From positions 1 through 54,810 of the forward strand of contig UQLO01000019.1 in NCBI GenBank assembly GCA_900541865.1: a stretch of 54,810 bases of DNA, in the 5' to 3' direction. A model generated the notes under the pieces. That model searched no databases and was not told the origin of the DNA. It was given only the letters and a program-made list of their open reading frames with translations. Positions 1-7,614 of this stretch are shown one piece after another (the stretch's first letter is position 1; each line of letters opens with the position of its first letter). The position numbers and the translations under genes were made by a program. This DNA comes from an uncultured Porphyromonadaceae bacterium. Lineage in GTDB: Bacteria > Bacteroidota > Bacteroidia > Bacteroidales > Muribaculaceae.

Positions 1-55
1 TGGCAAATCGTCAAAAAAAAGTTGCCCAAAAATTTGCACAAACACATAGAATGCG

Positions 56-113
56 CGGGGCGACAGCCCCGGGTAAAATCACCTCCTGACAATCAGCGAC
101 CCTGTAGGGGTCG
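56..113 (+). repeat. Solo REP hairpin pair (H2 + H3), no transposase
   Basis: Two palindromes lie in the same order and orientation as in the left arm of the transposase module at 10160-10271. CGGGGCGACAGCCCCG (56-71) has a GACA loop. CGACCCTGTAGGGGTCG (97-113) has one stem mismatch compared with the copies at 10245 and 10850. The outermost hairpin of that cassette (GGACCCC/GGGGTCC) is missing here and there is no transposase gene nearby, so this looks like a dispersed REP copy of the first module. Confidence 0.8.
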
Positions 114-146
114 AACACAGTCCGCCCTCCTTCAGCGACTATGCCC

Positions 147-233
147 GGCCCCCTTCGCGGCTTGCGAGCTGGAAGCTCGCCCTCCTTGTGGCGGCCCCCT
201 TCGCGGCTTGCGAGCTGGAAGCTCGCCCTCCTT
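147..233 (-). repeat. Two-unit C-type hairpin repeat (46-bp period)
   Basis: Two copies (147-187 and 193-233) of a 41-nt unit whose core is GCGAGCTGGAAGCTCGC, a 6-bp stem with a five-base loop. The same unit in the opposite orientation occurs once at 10970-11004 and five times at 53906-54118. Translated, the array gives repetitive Leu/Ala/Gly/Ser- or Glu/Ala/Arg/Pro-rich peptides, which I do not consider coding. The function is unknown; the strong stems could terminate or stabilise transcripts. Confidence 0.8.
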
Positions 234-270
234 GGTCGCCCAATTACCAATTCATTTGCGTCACAATTGC

Positions 271-302
271 GTTACAATTACAGAGTGTAACAATTCTGTA
301 AC
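271..302. promoter_or_regulatory. GTTACA/TGTAAC dyad cluster upstream of the sigma gene
   Basis: GTTACA at 271-276 is followed by TGTAAC at 286-291 and again at 297-302, giving inverted half-sites upstream of the candidate sigma-factor promoter. The arrangement resembles an operator or activator site, but the binding protein is unknown and the region is AT-rich, so chance is possible. Confidence 0.35.
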
Positions 303-324
303 AAAAATTATCATTCCGTAATGC

Positions 325-356
325 ATTGATAATAAGGAGTATTAGATGTAACTTTC
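325..356 (+). promoter_or_regulatory. Candidate promoter of the ECF sigma gene
   Basis: ATTG at 325-328, a 20-nt spacer and TAACTTTC at 349-356 fit the Bacteroidetes pattern TTTG-N20-TAnnTTTG with one mismatch in each box. It would give a 5' leader of about 135 nt before the ATG at 495. A 29-codon reading frame (371-460) lies in the leader; I do not call it a gene. Confidence 0.5.
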
Positions 357-494
357 ACGGTTTTTCTACGATGAAACACTTTTTAACATTAAAAATATTG
401 ACAGCCGTGAATCTGTGCGTAATTTTGAACCGTCGAAAGGCAATAAAGCCCTCGACTTAACGAAAAAACGACCACCTCCAAAAACTTCACCACT

Positions 495-1007
495 ATGGCA
501 AGCGCAAAATTTCAGTCCGATCTTATGAGTCTTCAGGCCAACATGCTTAACTTCGCTTACATGCTGACCAACAATCGCGACGATGCCTACGACCTCCTTC
601 AGGACACCACCCTCAAGGCGCTCGACAACCAGGAGAAGTATGCCGAAAACACCAACTTCAAAGGTTGGGTATTCACCATTATGCGCAACCTCTTCATCAA
701 CAACTACCGTCGTGGAGTGCGCGCTGCAACCGTGGTCGATACAACCGAAAACCTCTACCACCTCAACCTCAGCCAGGACAGCGGTATCGAAAGCCCCGAA
801 GACAGCTACGGCGCCGCCGAAATATCCGCCGCTATCAACGAGCTCTCCGACGAATATCGAATCCCCTTCAGCATGCACGTCGCCGGCTACAAATACAACG
901 AAATCGCTGAGCACACCGGTCTCCCCCTCGGAACCGTAAAAAGCCGAATCTTCTTCGCGCGCAAGCGACTCCAGGAGCGCTTCGCCGACTACCAATTCTC
1001 CGAATAA
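495..1007 (+). CDS. RNA polymerase sigma factor, ECF (sigma-70) family
   Basis: The 170-residue protein has the two-domain ECF layout. Region 2 (about residues 10-75) includes DDAYDLLQDTTLKAL and the FKGWVFTIMRNLFINNYRR core helix. Region 4 (about 110-165) ends in the helix-turn-helix YNEIAEHTGLPLGTVKSRIFFARKRL. It would direct RNA polymerase to a small regulon. The gene stands alone, with a long leader upstream and no recognisable anti-sigma gene beside it, which is common for Bacteroidales ECF factors. The target genes cannot be inferred. The family call is secure from the intact helix-turn-helix and core-binding segments. Confidence 0.95.
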   Translation: MASAKFQSDLMSLQANMLNFAYMLTNNRDDAYDLLQDTTLKALDNQEKYAENTNFKGWVFTIMRNLFINNYRRGVRAATVVDTTENLYHLNLSQDSGIESPEDSYGAAEISAAINELSDEYRIPFSMHVAGYKYNEIAEHTGLPLGTVKSRIFFARKRLQERFADYQFSE

Positions 1008-1067
1008 TCCCATACAGACGGCTTGATCGCCGTACTGCCATAATAGATGTACTGATATGATAATGAG

Positions 1068-1101
1068 CATCGAAGCGCACCCGGGAGGGCGCGCTTCGAT
1101 G
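1068..1101 (+). terminator. Hairpin terminator after the sigma gene
   Basis: CATCGAAGCGC (1068-1078) pairs perfectly with GCGCTTCGATG (1091-1101) around a 12-nt loop and is followed only by a short TTT. It lies between the convergent sigma gene and the DUF4271 gene and may serve as a bidirectional terminator. The weak U-tract lowers confidence. Confidence 0.55.
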
Positions 1102-1195
1102 TTTCCAGCCCCCCTAACAGCCAAAAAAGCAGCCAAAAATAAGAGGCTTGGCACACCCTCTGTATTCGGGCGGCAACCCCGTCCCGCCGGAGCGG

Positions 1196-2176
1196 TCAGG
1201 GTTTGTAGAGGATGAGGGTGCGGACCAGCAGGAGGATGCCGGCGGGTGGGATGAACTCTACGCAGGCCAGGTAGAGGGCGAAGTAGACCAGCGAGCGCAG
1301 GTTGCGGTAGTAGATGCGGAAGCCTTTGCAGACGAACACTATGCGCCCCAGGATGTAGACCCCCGCCGCCAGCCACGCCAGCCCGGGGCGCCACTGCGGC
1401 ATGCACAGCAGCAGCAATGCCGGAGCTATCAGTAGTATGCCCGTGAAGGCCTGGCTGGCGTTGAAGCCCTCAACCCATTGCCGGCGCCCCTCCGGCGTCG
1501 TGAAGGCATAGCCAATGAGATTGTAGACAATGAGTTGCGCAACGTAGTAGGTACCCGTCACTGCCATCACCGTGGCCGCCGCCGCAAACGACGGCGCTAT
1601 CGGCATGCCCAGGCCCAGATAGAGCGACGTGCCGCCGAAGATGATGAATATCAGCGCGATGAGTATCGAGATTGGTAGCGGAACGCGTCCCATGCCGTCG
1701 AAGGCATTGTTGCGGGGGCGCACACTGAGAAGGTTGTTGCGGTAGGTCTTCAGCGCCCGGGCCACCGACGGACTACTCAGCGCCGTCACAACCAGAGTCC
1801 CCATCAGCAGCAGCGCCAGCGACGACCCGCCCGTCGGAAAGCCGCTGAGGCTGCGCGGCGGCAGCCCGACCTTGGTGCCCGATGGCACGAAAGCCTCCGG
1901 AGTGACTTCCGACACGCGGGCCGCAAGGATGTCGACCGACACGCTGTCGGCATACTCCTCCGTGGCGAAATGTGGCACCCGCCCGGCGATGGTGTCAGCG
2001 CCGATGGAGTCGACTATGGAGAGCGATAGCGAGGTGCGTTCGGCGCCGGCGCGCGGCGCGTCGTAGCTCCACGGCGCCGGGGGCGCCACGTACTTGCGCA
2101 CCGGTGGCGGTGCGGCAGTCTGCGGCGTGGCGACGACGGGTGTCGGCTGTGCGGCTATGCTCTCGGTCTGCTGCAT
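1196..2176 (-). CDS. DUF4271 family integral membrane protein
   Basis: The 326-residue protein starts with a Pro/Ala/Thr-rich tail (residues 1-45) and a soluble stretch, followed by several hydrophobic helices from about residue 120 to the C-terminus, including LALLLMGTLVVTAL and a cluster of helices from about 165 to 315. This layout and the conserved tail ending in VRTLILYKP fit the Bacteroidetes DUF4271 family, whose function is unknown to me. It is the last gene of the long minus-strand run, 6 nt after the LOG gene, so it is probably co-transcribed with envelope and nucleotide-metabolism genes. The variable Pro-rich N-terminus may be extra-membrane. Confidence 0.8.
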   Translation of the reverse strand: MQQTESIAAQPTPVVATPQTAAPPPVRKYVAPPAPWSYDAPRAGAERTSLSLSIVDSIGADTIAGRVPHFATEEYADSVSVDILAARVSEVTPEAFVPSGTKVGLPPRSLSGFPTGGSSLALLLMGTLVVTALSSPSVARALKTYRNNLLSVRPRNNAFDGMGRVPLPISILIALIFIIFGGTSLYLGLGMPIAPSFAAAATVMAVTGTYYVAQLIVYNLIGYAFTTPEGRRQWVEGFNASQAFTGILLIAPALLLLCMPQWRPGLAWLAAGVYILGRIVFVCKGFRIYYRNLRSLVYFALYLACVEFIPPAGILLLVRTLILYKP

Positions 2177-2182
2177 GGTGCG

Positions 2183-2761
2183 TCAGAATTTTGGAGTAAA
2201 GGTCAGTTCGGGCGCCGGCGCCAGTGCCATTTCGACGGCCTGGCGGGGCGTCGTCGCTATTTTGACAGCAGCAAGATGGTCCGGCTTCATAAAACCGAGC
2301 TCCACGGCCTTGCGAAGCTGTCCGATAAGAGAGTCGTAGTAGCCCTCGGCATTGAGTATCACCACGTTGCCGCTGTAGAGCCCCAACTGGCGCCACGTCA
2401 TGGCCTCGGTGATTTCCTCGAAGGTGCCTATGCCGCCCGGAAGGGCGATCACCCCGGCGGCAAGCTCCAGCATGCGCGCCTTGCGGGTATGCATGGTGTC
2501 GGTGACTTCGATGCGAGTCAGCCCTTGGTGGTGCCAGCCCCGCTCTACCATAAATTCCGGTATCACGCCCGTCACGGCGGCGCCTGCGCCAAGCGCGGCA
2601 TCGGCGGCGGCTCCCATCAGGCCCGTACGCCCCGCGCCGTAAACCATAGTGGCTCCGGCGGCGGCTATTTCGCGCCCCACTTCGCGGGCACTCTCAAGAA
2701 GACTCTCCGGCAGGGAGGCCGACGAGCCGCAGTAGACTGTTATATTCTTCGATGTGTTCAT
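2183..2761 (-). CDS. LOG-family (TIGR00730) nucleoside monophosphate phosphoribohydrolase
   Basis: A 192-residue Rossmann-fold protein with the family signature PGGIGTFEEITEAMTWRQLG (about residues 108-127) and an N-terminal VYCGSSASLP motif. Family members cleave cytokinin riboside 5'-monophosphate or related nucleoside monophosphates to free base and ribose 5-phosphate; bacterial homologues often act on AMP or remain uncharacterised. The length matches the family. The start codon overlaps the TGA of the upstream TPR gene by 4 nt (ATGA), indicating translational coupling. It lies two genes downstream of a nucleoside kinase, consistent with a nucleotide-salvage or clean-up role (inference). 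Confidence 0.93.
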   Translation of the reverse strand: MNTSKNITVYCGSSASLPESLLESAREVGREIAAAGATMVYGAGRTGLMGAAADAALGAGAAVTGVIPEFMVERGWHHQGLTRIEVTDTMHTRKARMLELAAGVIALPGGIGTFEEITEAMTWRQLGLYSGNVVILNAEGYYDSLIGQLRKAVELGFMKPDHLAAVKIATTPRQAVEMALAPAPELTFTPKF

Positions 2762-3471
2762 TTAGCTGATAATGCGGTGATTCGGGCATCGACGTAGGGC
2801 GTGGGGCGCACCGCGGCGGCCCGACGGAAGCTCTCCAGAGCGCGAGTGGTGTCGCCGGCGGCGTCGTAGTGGTTGGCAAGTGCGAGCAGCGCCTCGTAGT
2901 TGTCGGGGTCCAGCTCGAGGATGCGCGTGCAGGTGGCCACGGCGCCCTCCGAGTCGCCCGTCTTGAACTGCGCGTCGGCCAGAATACCCAGAAAGCCGAC
3001 GTCGTCGGGCAGCCCGTCGAGCAGGCTGCGCACACACGCTATGGTGTTCGGCGCGTCGGCCCGGTAGATATAGTAGTTGAGCATGCGCAGCAGCATCGCC
3101 CGGCGCATATAAGGCATCCGCTGCGCCATATCGGTCAGCAGCCAGGGGTAGATGTCGCCGTTGCGAAGGCTGTAGCTATCGGTTTCGACACCCCGCAGAA
3201 GGCTGTCGAGCGGCACGGCGTCGGCCATAGCGCGGTCGGCGAGGGTGCGCACCCCGGCCGTGTCGGCCTGCATGGCCGCCGATATTATGGCGCGGGCGTA
3301 GGGCCGGGCCGGCGCCTGCGGACGCCCCAACAGCACCGAGTACATGGCCTGCGCCTGGCTCCACTCGCCCTCGGCGAAGGCGCGGTCGGCGCGACGGGCC
3401 AGCACGCCGTCGTCGGCGCGGACGGCTACGACGGCAAGCAGCAGGGTCAGGACACTCACAAGCAGGCGCAT
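2758..3471 (-). CDS. Secreted or periplasmic tetratricopeptide-repeat protein
   Basis: I take the ATG at 3471 as start. It gives a signal peptide (MRLLVSVLTLLLAVVAVRA) and leaves 10 nt to the preceding gene, whereas the in-frame ATG at 3507 would overlap it and add a polar tail. The 237-residue product shows TPR motifs, clearest near the C-terminus: ILADAQFKTGDSEGAVATC, followed by ILELDPDNYEALLALANHY and AAGDTTRALESFRRAAAV. TPR proteins are scaffolds; the partner is unknown. Overlaps the LOG gene by 4 nt. Confidence 0.85.
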   Translation of the reverse strand: MRLLVSVLTLLLAVVAVRADDGVLARRADRAFAEGEWSQAQAMYSVLLGRPQAPARPYARAIISAAMQADTAGVRTLADRAMADAVPLDSLLRGVETDSYSLRNGDIYPWLLTDMAQRMPYMRRAMLLRMLNYYIYRADAPNTIACVRSLLDGLPDDVGFLGILADAQFKTGDSEGAVATCTRILELDPDNYEALLALANHYDAAGDTTRALESFRRAAAVRPTPYVDARITALSAK

Positions 3472-3481
3472 GGCAGTACTG

Positions 3482-5146
3482 TCAATATTTGAACGACGAC
3501 CCGCCAAGGAACTCGCGCAGCAGGCTCGTCGACGGAATAAGATGCATGCCGATGGGCAGGAAGTAGCTCAGGAACTTGCGCAGGCGGTAGGCCTCGGCAT
3601 ACTCCGGTACGTCGTTCGGAACGGTGCGCAGTATGTCGTCGGCATAATCCTTCATCACGCCCAACTCGAAGATGAGCGACGAGTTGAACATGGCGTCGGC
3701 ATTCTCCTGGAAGGGGAAAATCCACTTTTCCTCGCCGCGACGCACGCTCGGCCACCGCCGGATGGTCTCCTCGGCCGAGGTGCCGCGATACTTGTGGTCG
3801 CGGATGATGCGCCGCAGAAGGCGGTTGTCGGTGGTGGGCACCCAGTTGTGGTCGTCAATGCTCAGCGTGGTCAGCGCCGACACGTACACCCTGTACTTCT
3901 GGTCTTCGGGTATCTGCGCCGTAAGCTCCGGATTGAGGCCGTGGATGCCCTCGATGAGCAGTATGGACCCCGGCGTGAGCCGGATGCGGTTGCCCTTGTA
4001 CTGCCGGCGGCCAAGCTCGAAGTTGTAGCTGGGCAGCTCGACTTCCTCGCCGGCAAGGATGGCGTTGAGGTCGGAGTTGAACCGATTGAGGTCCAGCGAG
4101 TAGAGGCTTTCGTAGTCGTAGTCGCCGTCGGCGTCGCGGGGGGTGTGCTCGCGGTCTACGAAGTAGTCGTCGAGCGAGATGAGCACCGGACGCAGAAGGT
4201 TGGTCATCAGCTGGATGCCGAGGCGTTTGGTCGTGGTGGTTTTGCCCGACGACGACGGCCCCGCGATGAGCACTATGCGGGCCCCGCCGGCGGCGTAGCG
4301 CGAGGCTATGTCCTCGCTGATGCGCGCTATGCTCTTCTCGTGGAGCGCCTCGGCAACGTTGATGATGTCGGCGGCATGCCGCTGCGCTACCTGGCGGTTA
4401 AGCTGCCCGACGTCGTGCACGCCGATGATGCGGTTGAAGGCAAGATAGTCGGTGAAGGCCCGGAACATCTTGCGCTGCTCGATGGGCGTTGCCGCCTCCG
4501 ACGGATTGGCCGGGTCCGGGCCCAGCAGCAGGAAGCCGTCGGCGTAGGGACGGATGTCGAACACTGCGATATGCCCCGTTGAGGGCGCCAACGCGCCGTA
4601 GTAGCTGTCGCTGATGCCGTCAAGGGTGTAGTACACCGTGTACAGCGGATGAGTGGTGCGAAGAAGCTCTACCTTGTCGTCCATACCCTGGGCGCGGAAG
4701 ATGGCTTCGGCGTCGTCGGTGAGCACTTCGTGGCGCTCGAAGGGAAGGTCGCGGGCCGAAAGCGACCGCAACTCGGCCAGCACCGCGGAGGCTTCGGCGT
4801 CGGTGAGGCGTCCCCGCCCCTCCAGGCAGCAGTAGTAGCCGTGCGATATGGAGTGCTCGATGCGCAGCTTGGCGCCCGGAAGAACCGTGGCCAGGGCGCG
4901 GTAGAGCATCATGCACAGCGACCGAACGTAGACCCGCGGCCCCGAACCCGTCGAGGCGTCCTGAAACTCGATGAGTTTGGGCTGGTAGACGGCGTAGTCG
5001 AGGGCCTCGGTCTTATTGTTGACGCGCGCGCAAATGGGACGCCCTTTCAGCTCCGGGCCAAGAATCCGCGCAAGCTCCCCGAGGGTGGCTCCGCCGGGCA
5101 TTTCCACGTAGCGCCCAAGGTTGGCGCAGTAGATCTTCACGTTCAT
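3482..5146 (-). CDS. Nucleoside kinase: TGS/ThrRS-like N-terminus fused to uridine kinase domain
   Basis: 554 residues. The N-terminal part (1-60) resembles a TGS domain and the following region (about 60-235) the editing-type domain of threonyl-tRNA synthetase, including the HSISHGYYC stretch. The C-terminal half is a uridine kinase/phosphoribulokinase P-loop NTPase with Walker A GPSSSGKTTTTKRLG (about residues 293-307) and the downstream SLDDYFVDREHTP and SYNFELGRRQYKG motifs. Proteins of this architecture are annotated as nucleoside kinases in Bacteroidetes and Firmicutes; the expected reaction is ATP-dependent phosphorylation of a nucleoside, with uncertain substrate. Overlaps the upstream glycosyltransferase by 4 nt. 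Confidence 0.92.
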   Translation of the reverse strand: MNVKIYCANLGRYVEMPGGATLGELARILGPELKGRPICARVNNKTEALDYAVYQPKLIEFQDASTGSGPRVYVRSLCMMLYRALATVLPGAKLRIEHSISHGYYCCLEGRGRLTDAEASAVLAELRSLSARDLPFERHEVLTDDAEAIFRAQGMDDKVELLRTTHPLYTVYYTLDGISDSYYGALAPSTGHIAVFDIRPYADGFLLLGPDPANPSEAATPIEQRKMFRAFTDYLAFNRIIGVHDVGQLNRQVAQRHAADIINVAEALHEKSIARISEDIASRYAAGGARIVLIAGPSSSGKTTTTKRLGIQLMTNLLRPVLISLDDYFVDREHTPRDADGDYDYESLYSLDLNRFNSDLNAILAGEEVELPSYNFELGRRQYKGNRIRLTPGSILLIEGIHGLNPELTAQIPEDQKYRVYVSALTTLSIDDHNWVPTTDNRLLRRIIRDHKYRGTSAEETIRRWPSVRRGEEKWIFPFQENADAMFNSSLIFELGVMKDYADDILRTVPNDVPEYAEAYRLRKFLSYFLPIGMHLIPSTSLLREFLGGSSFKY

Positions 5147-6006
5147 TGCTCTTTGGTTTGAGATGTGGTTGAATTGGTGCTCGCCCCCGCCGTGCGGGCG
5201 TCGCGCTCTATGTCGGTCTCGGTGCGACCCGCGCGGCTTTCCTCTTCGATTTTGGCAAGGGCCGTGAAGCGGTACACGCCGTCCTGAACCGCATGGATAA
5301 AGCCGGGCCAGCCGTCGCGGAAACCCTTCTTGAGCACGAAGGTCTTGAAGAAGCGGAAAAACGGGTCGGTGAAGAACTGCCAGCGGCGGTACGAGGCGCG
5401 GCGGCGAGGCACCTCATTGTCGGTGTAGCGGTTCATCTTCTCCACGGTGGCCGACATGCCCTCGTTGGCAAGGTGCACGAAGGCCAGGTCGGTGCGGTCG
5501 GCGGCTATGGCAACTTCCGGTCCCATATGCGTGGGCCGAGAGTGGATGCGATAGGGCCAGTCGGTGCCGTCGCGGTAGAAAAAGCGAACTATGCGCTCGG
5601 GGTAGTAGCAGCGCATCCACTTGCCCATAAAGTAGTTCTTGATGGGTATCAGGAAGGCGCGGGGCGTCGGGTCGCGCTCTATTTCGGCCCGAAGGTAGTC
5701 CAGCAGGGCCTTCGGGGTGAGCTCGTCGGCGTCGACCACCAGCACCCACGGATTTTGCGCCTCGTGGATGGCAAAGTTGCGGTAAGCCTCCACTATGCGG
5801 TGCTCGCCGCGGGGCACCACCACAACGCGGGCGCCGTGGCGACGGGCTATCTCGACGGTGTCGTCGGTGCTCTCCATGTCGACCACAAGCAGCTCGTCGG
5901 CGCCGTGAAGACAGCTCAGACAGGCGTCCAGATGACGGGAGGCGTTGTAGGTCTGAACAACGGCCGTTATACGGGTGTCGGGGGTGGTGTCTTTGCTCAT
6001 TGTCAA
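5143..6006 (-). CDS. Family 2 glycosyltransferase (WaaE/KdtX-like)
   Basis: 287 residues with a GT-A fold: ITAVVQTYNASRHLDACLSC at the start, ELLVVDMESTDDTVEIA for nucleotide binding, and the metal-binding WVLVVDADEL (about residues 87-96). It resembles the LPS core glucosyltransferase WaaE group, which act at the inner membrane from a nucleotide sugar. The first three residues (MTM) offer two close starts; the longer overlaps the kinase-like gene by 4 nt. The adjacent WaaP-like protein and second GT2 point to lipid A-core or other surface glycan assembly (inference). The C-terminus (260-287) is low-complexity. Confidence 0.9.
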   Translation of the reverse strand: MTMSKDTTPDTRITAVVQTYNASRHLDACLSCLHGADELLVVDMESTDDTVEIARRHGARVVVVPRGEHRIVEAYRNFAIHEAQNPWVLVVDADELTPKALLDYLRAEIERDPTPRAFLIPIKNYFMGKWMRCYYPERIVRFFYRDGTDWPYRIHSRPTHMGPEVAIAADRTDLAFVHLANEGMSATVEKMNRYTDNEVPRRRASYRRWQFFTDPFFRFFKTFVLKKGFRDGWPGFIHAVQDGVYRFTALAKIEEESRAGRTETDIERDARTAGASTNSTTSQTKEQ

Positions 6007-6785
6007 TGCTTTTTATGACGGCGGAAGAGGTCCTTGAACTTGCGGCGGCGCATCCGGCCGTCGTAAAATTCGCGGTATTCCCGCCGCACGAAGTCTTCGA
6101 AATTGTCGGTGTCCAGCTCCATGCGGTTGCGCTCAAGGATGGCCTTGTACTCGCGGGCAACCGCCACGGTGCCGTCCTCGGTGTCGAGCAGGCATTGGAA
6201 GTTCTCAAGCAGTCGCCCCCACTCGCGGATGTCGAATTCCATCCTGTTGATGTCGACCAGCGAAAAATCGTAGCCGCTGCCGTCGGAACGCTCCAAAAAA
6301 AGTATGTTGCCGGGACTCATGTCCTTCATCAGCACGCTCTTGCAGTGTATGTCGAAGATGAACTCGGCCAGCGCGCGGGCCAGCTGCGGAAAGTCCGGAC
6401 GGCTCTCTATGCCGCGGAGCTCATGCCAACCCTTGAGGTCGAAGCAGGCGTAGTAGCTCTTGCCCAGGGCCGAGATGCCCTCGTAGCACTCGATGGCGAA
6501 GGCCGGCTCCGGTGTCGGTATGCTCAACTCGCGTAGTTTCAGGGCGTTGGCATAGGCACGGCGGCTCTTGGGAACCCGGAACCACCGGTAGATGAGGCCC
6601 TTGACAAGCCCCGGTATCTTGTAGGCCTTCAGGATGAGGCCTTCGTTGTCCATGCGGGCTATAACGTTACGGCGCCGGTAGATGATTTCGCAGCAGTCCG
6701 GCAGACCGTACTGCGCGATGGCGTGCGCAAGCGTGCCGGTGCCCTTGGGGACGAGTCGGGGATTTACTGCGATATGGTACTTCAT
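6003..6785 (-). CDS. Lipopolysaccharide core kinase-like protein (WaaP/Kdo-kinase family)
   Basis: 260 residues with a small protein-kinase-like fold. The catalytic-loop equivalent is MKDMSPGNILFLE (about residues 152-164), and the metal-binding segment is SLVDINRMEFD (about 174-184). ILKAYKIPG near residue 52 may carry the ATP-binding lysine. WaaP and KdkA family members phosphorylate heptose or Kdo of LPS. The sandwich between two GT2 genes supports an LPS-core role, but the sugar acceptor cannot be read from sequence. Overlaps the downstream GT2 gene by 4 nt. Confidence 0.82.
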   Translation of the reverse strand: MKYHIAVNPRLVPKGTGTLAHAIAQYGLPDCCEIIYRRRNVIARMDNEGLILKAYKIPGLVKGLIYRWFRVPKSRRAYANALKLRELSIPTPEPAFAIECYEGISALGKSYYACFDLKGWHELRGIESRPDFPQLARALAEFIFDIHCKSVLMKDMSPGNILFLERSDGSGYDFSLVDINRMEFDIREWGRLLENFQCLLDTEDGTVAVAREYKAILERNRMELDTDNFEDFVRREYREFYDGRMRRRKFKDLFRRHKKH

Positions 6786-6823
6786 TGGGTATGAGGGATA
6801 TATGTTTTAGTGCTGTGGCGTTG

Positions 6824-7588
6824 TCATTTCTTTGCGGAGTCTACTATGCGTCGTGCGGCCCGGTAGGCCTCCAGCGTGGTGCGGAAGCGCGTCCAGGCTA
6901 TGCGGCGGCCGGTGGCGCCGTCCAGAAAAGCGGCGTCCGACAGGTGCGCGCCCACAAAAGCCGCCGCCGCACGCAGCCAGCACAGCGGTTCGGCAGCACG
7001 GATGCCCGCTGCCGCCATAAGCCGCGCCTTGAGCACGGCATGCCGCAGTTCCTTGGTCTCGAACTCCACGAAGTCGTCGCAACGGAAGTGGTGCATGTCG
7101 CCTTCGATGGTGGCCGGAAGCACGCCCGCCGGATGCGTCAGGCGCTCGCCGACTTCGAGAAGGTCCCAGTTGGCGTAGCGCTTGTCGAAAAGGCGCGTCT
7201 CCAGCGTGGGATGAAGGCCGGAGTGGGACATGGGCTTGCCCCCGAGATAGTTGACAACGCGGAAGCGGTACATGCGGTGGGCGAAGCCCTTCTCCTTGAT
7301 GGCGCGGATGTTCTCCCGTAGGGTCTCCGTGAGGGTCTCGTCGGCATCGATGGAGAGGATGTAGTTGCCGTTGGCAACCGTGGCGGCATACTGGCGCTGA
7401 GGACCGTAGCCCGCAAAGGGCCGTTGACGGACAACAGCGCCGTAGCGGCGGCAGATGTCGACGGTGGCGTCGTCGCTGTTCGAATCCACCACAACAATCT
7501 CATCGGCCACTCCGATGAGACTGTTGAGGCAGCGTTCGATATTGCGCTCTTCGTTGCGTGTGATGACTGTTGCCGAAAGGAAAGCCAT
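6824..7588 (-). CDS. Family 2 glycosyltransferase
   Basis: I start at ATG 7588 (MAFLSATVITRNEE): the fold begins immediately there, and the longer in-frame extension to 7732 would overlap the dehydrogenase gene and is Arg/Gly-rich. The 254-residue product has the GT-A hallmarks ATVITRNEERNIERCLNSL, DEIVVVDSNSDDATVDIC and the DxD-type YILSIDADETLT. It is a second WaaE-like enzyme next to the kinase-like gene (38-nt gap), so the cluster can add at least two sugars to a membrane-linked core (inference). The C-terminal part (about 190-254) includes a hydrophobic AAAFVGAHL stretch. Confidence 0.9.
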   Translation of the reverse strand: MAFLSATVITRNEERNIERCLNSLIGVADEIVVVDSNSDDATVDICRRYGAVVRQRPFAGYGPQRQYAATVANGNYILSIDADETLTETLRENIRAIKEKGFAHRMYRFRVVNYLGGKPMSHSGLHPTLETRLFDKRYANWDLLEVGERLTHPAGVLPATIEGDMHHFRCDDFVEFETKELRHAVLKARLMAAAGIRAAEPLCWLRAAAAFVGAHLSDAAFLDGATGRRIAWTRFRTTLEAYRAARRIVDSAKK

Positions 7589-7614
7589 AGGGCTGTCGCG
7601 TTTGCCGGGGGGGG

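Noticed and set aside
22..321. Frames through the first 320 nt on both strands
   Set aside because: They read through REP and C-type hairpins; no family features.
371..460. 29-codon leader frame before the ECF sigma gene (MKHFLTLKILTAVN...)
   Set aside because: Hydrophobic start looks like a signal, but it is very short, has no visible link to the sigma start and could be chance.
3344..4582. 412-codon plus-strand frame antisense to the nucleoside kinase
   Set aside because: Val/Arg/Gly-rich without recognisable motifs; the opposite strand has a complete Walker A and family architecture.
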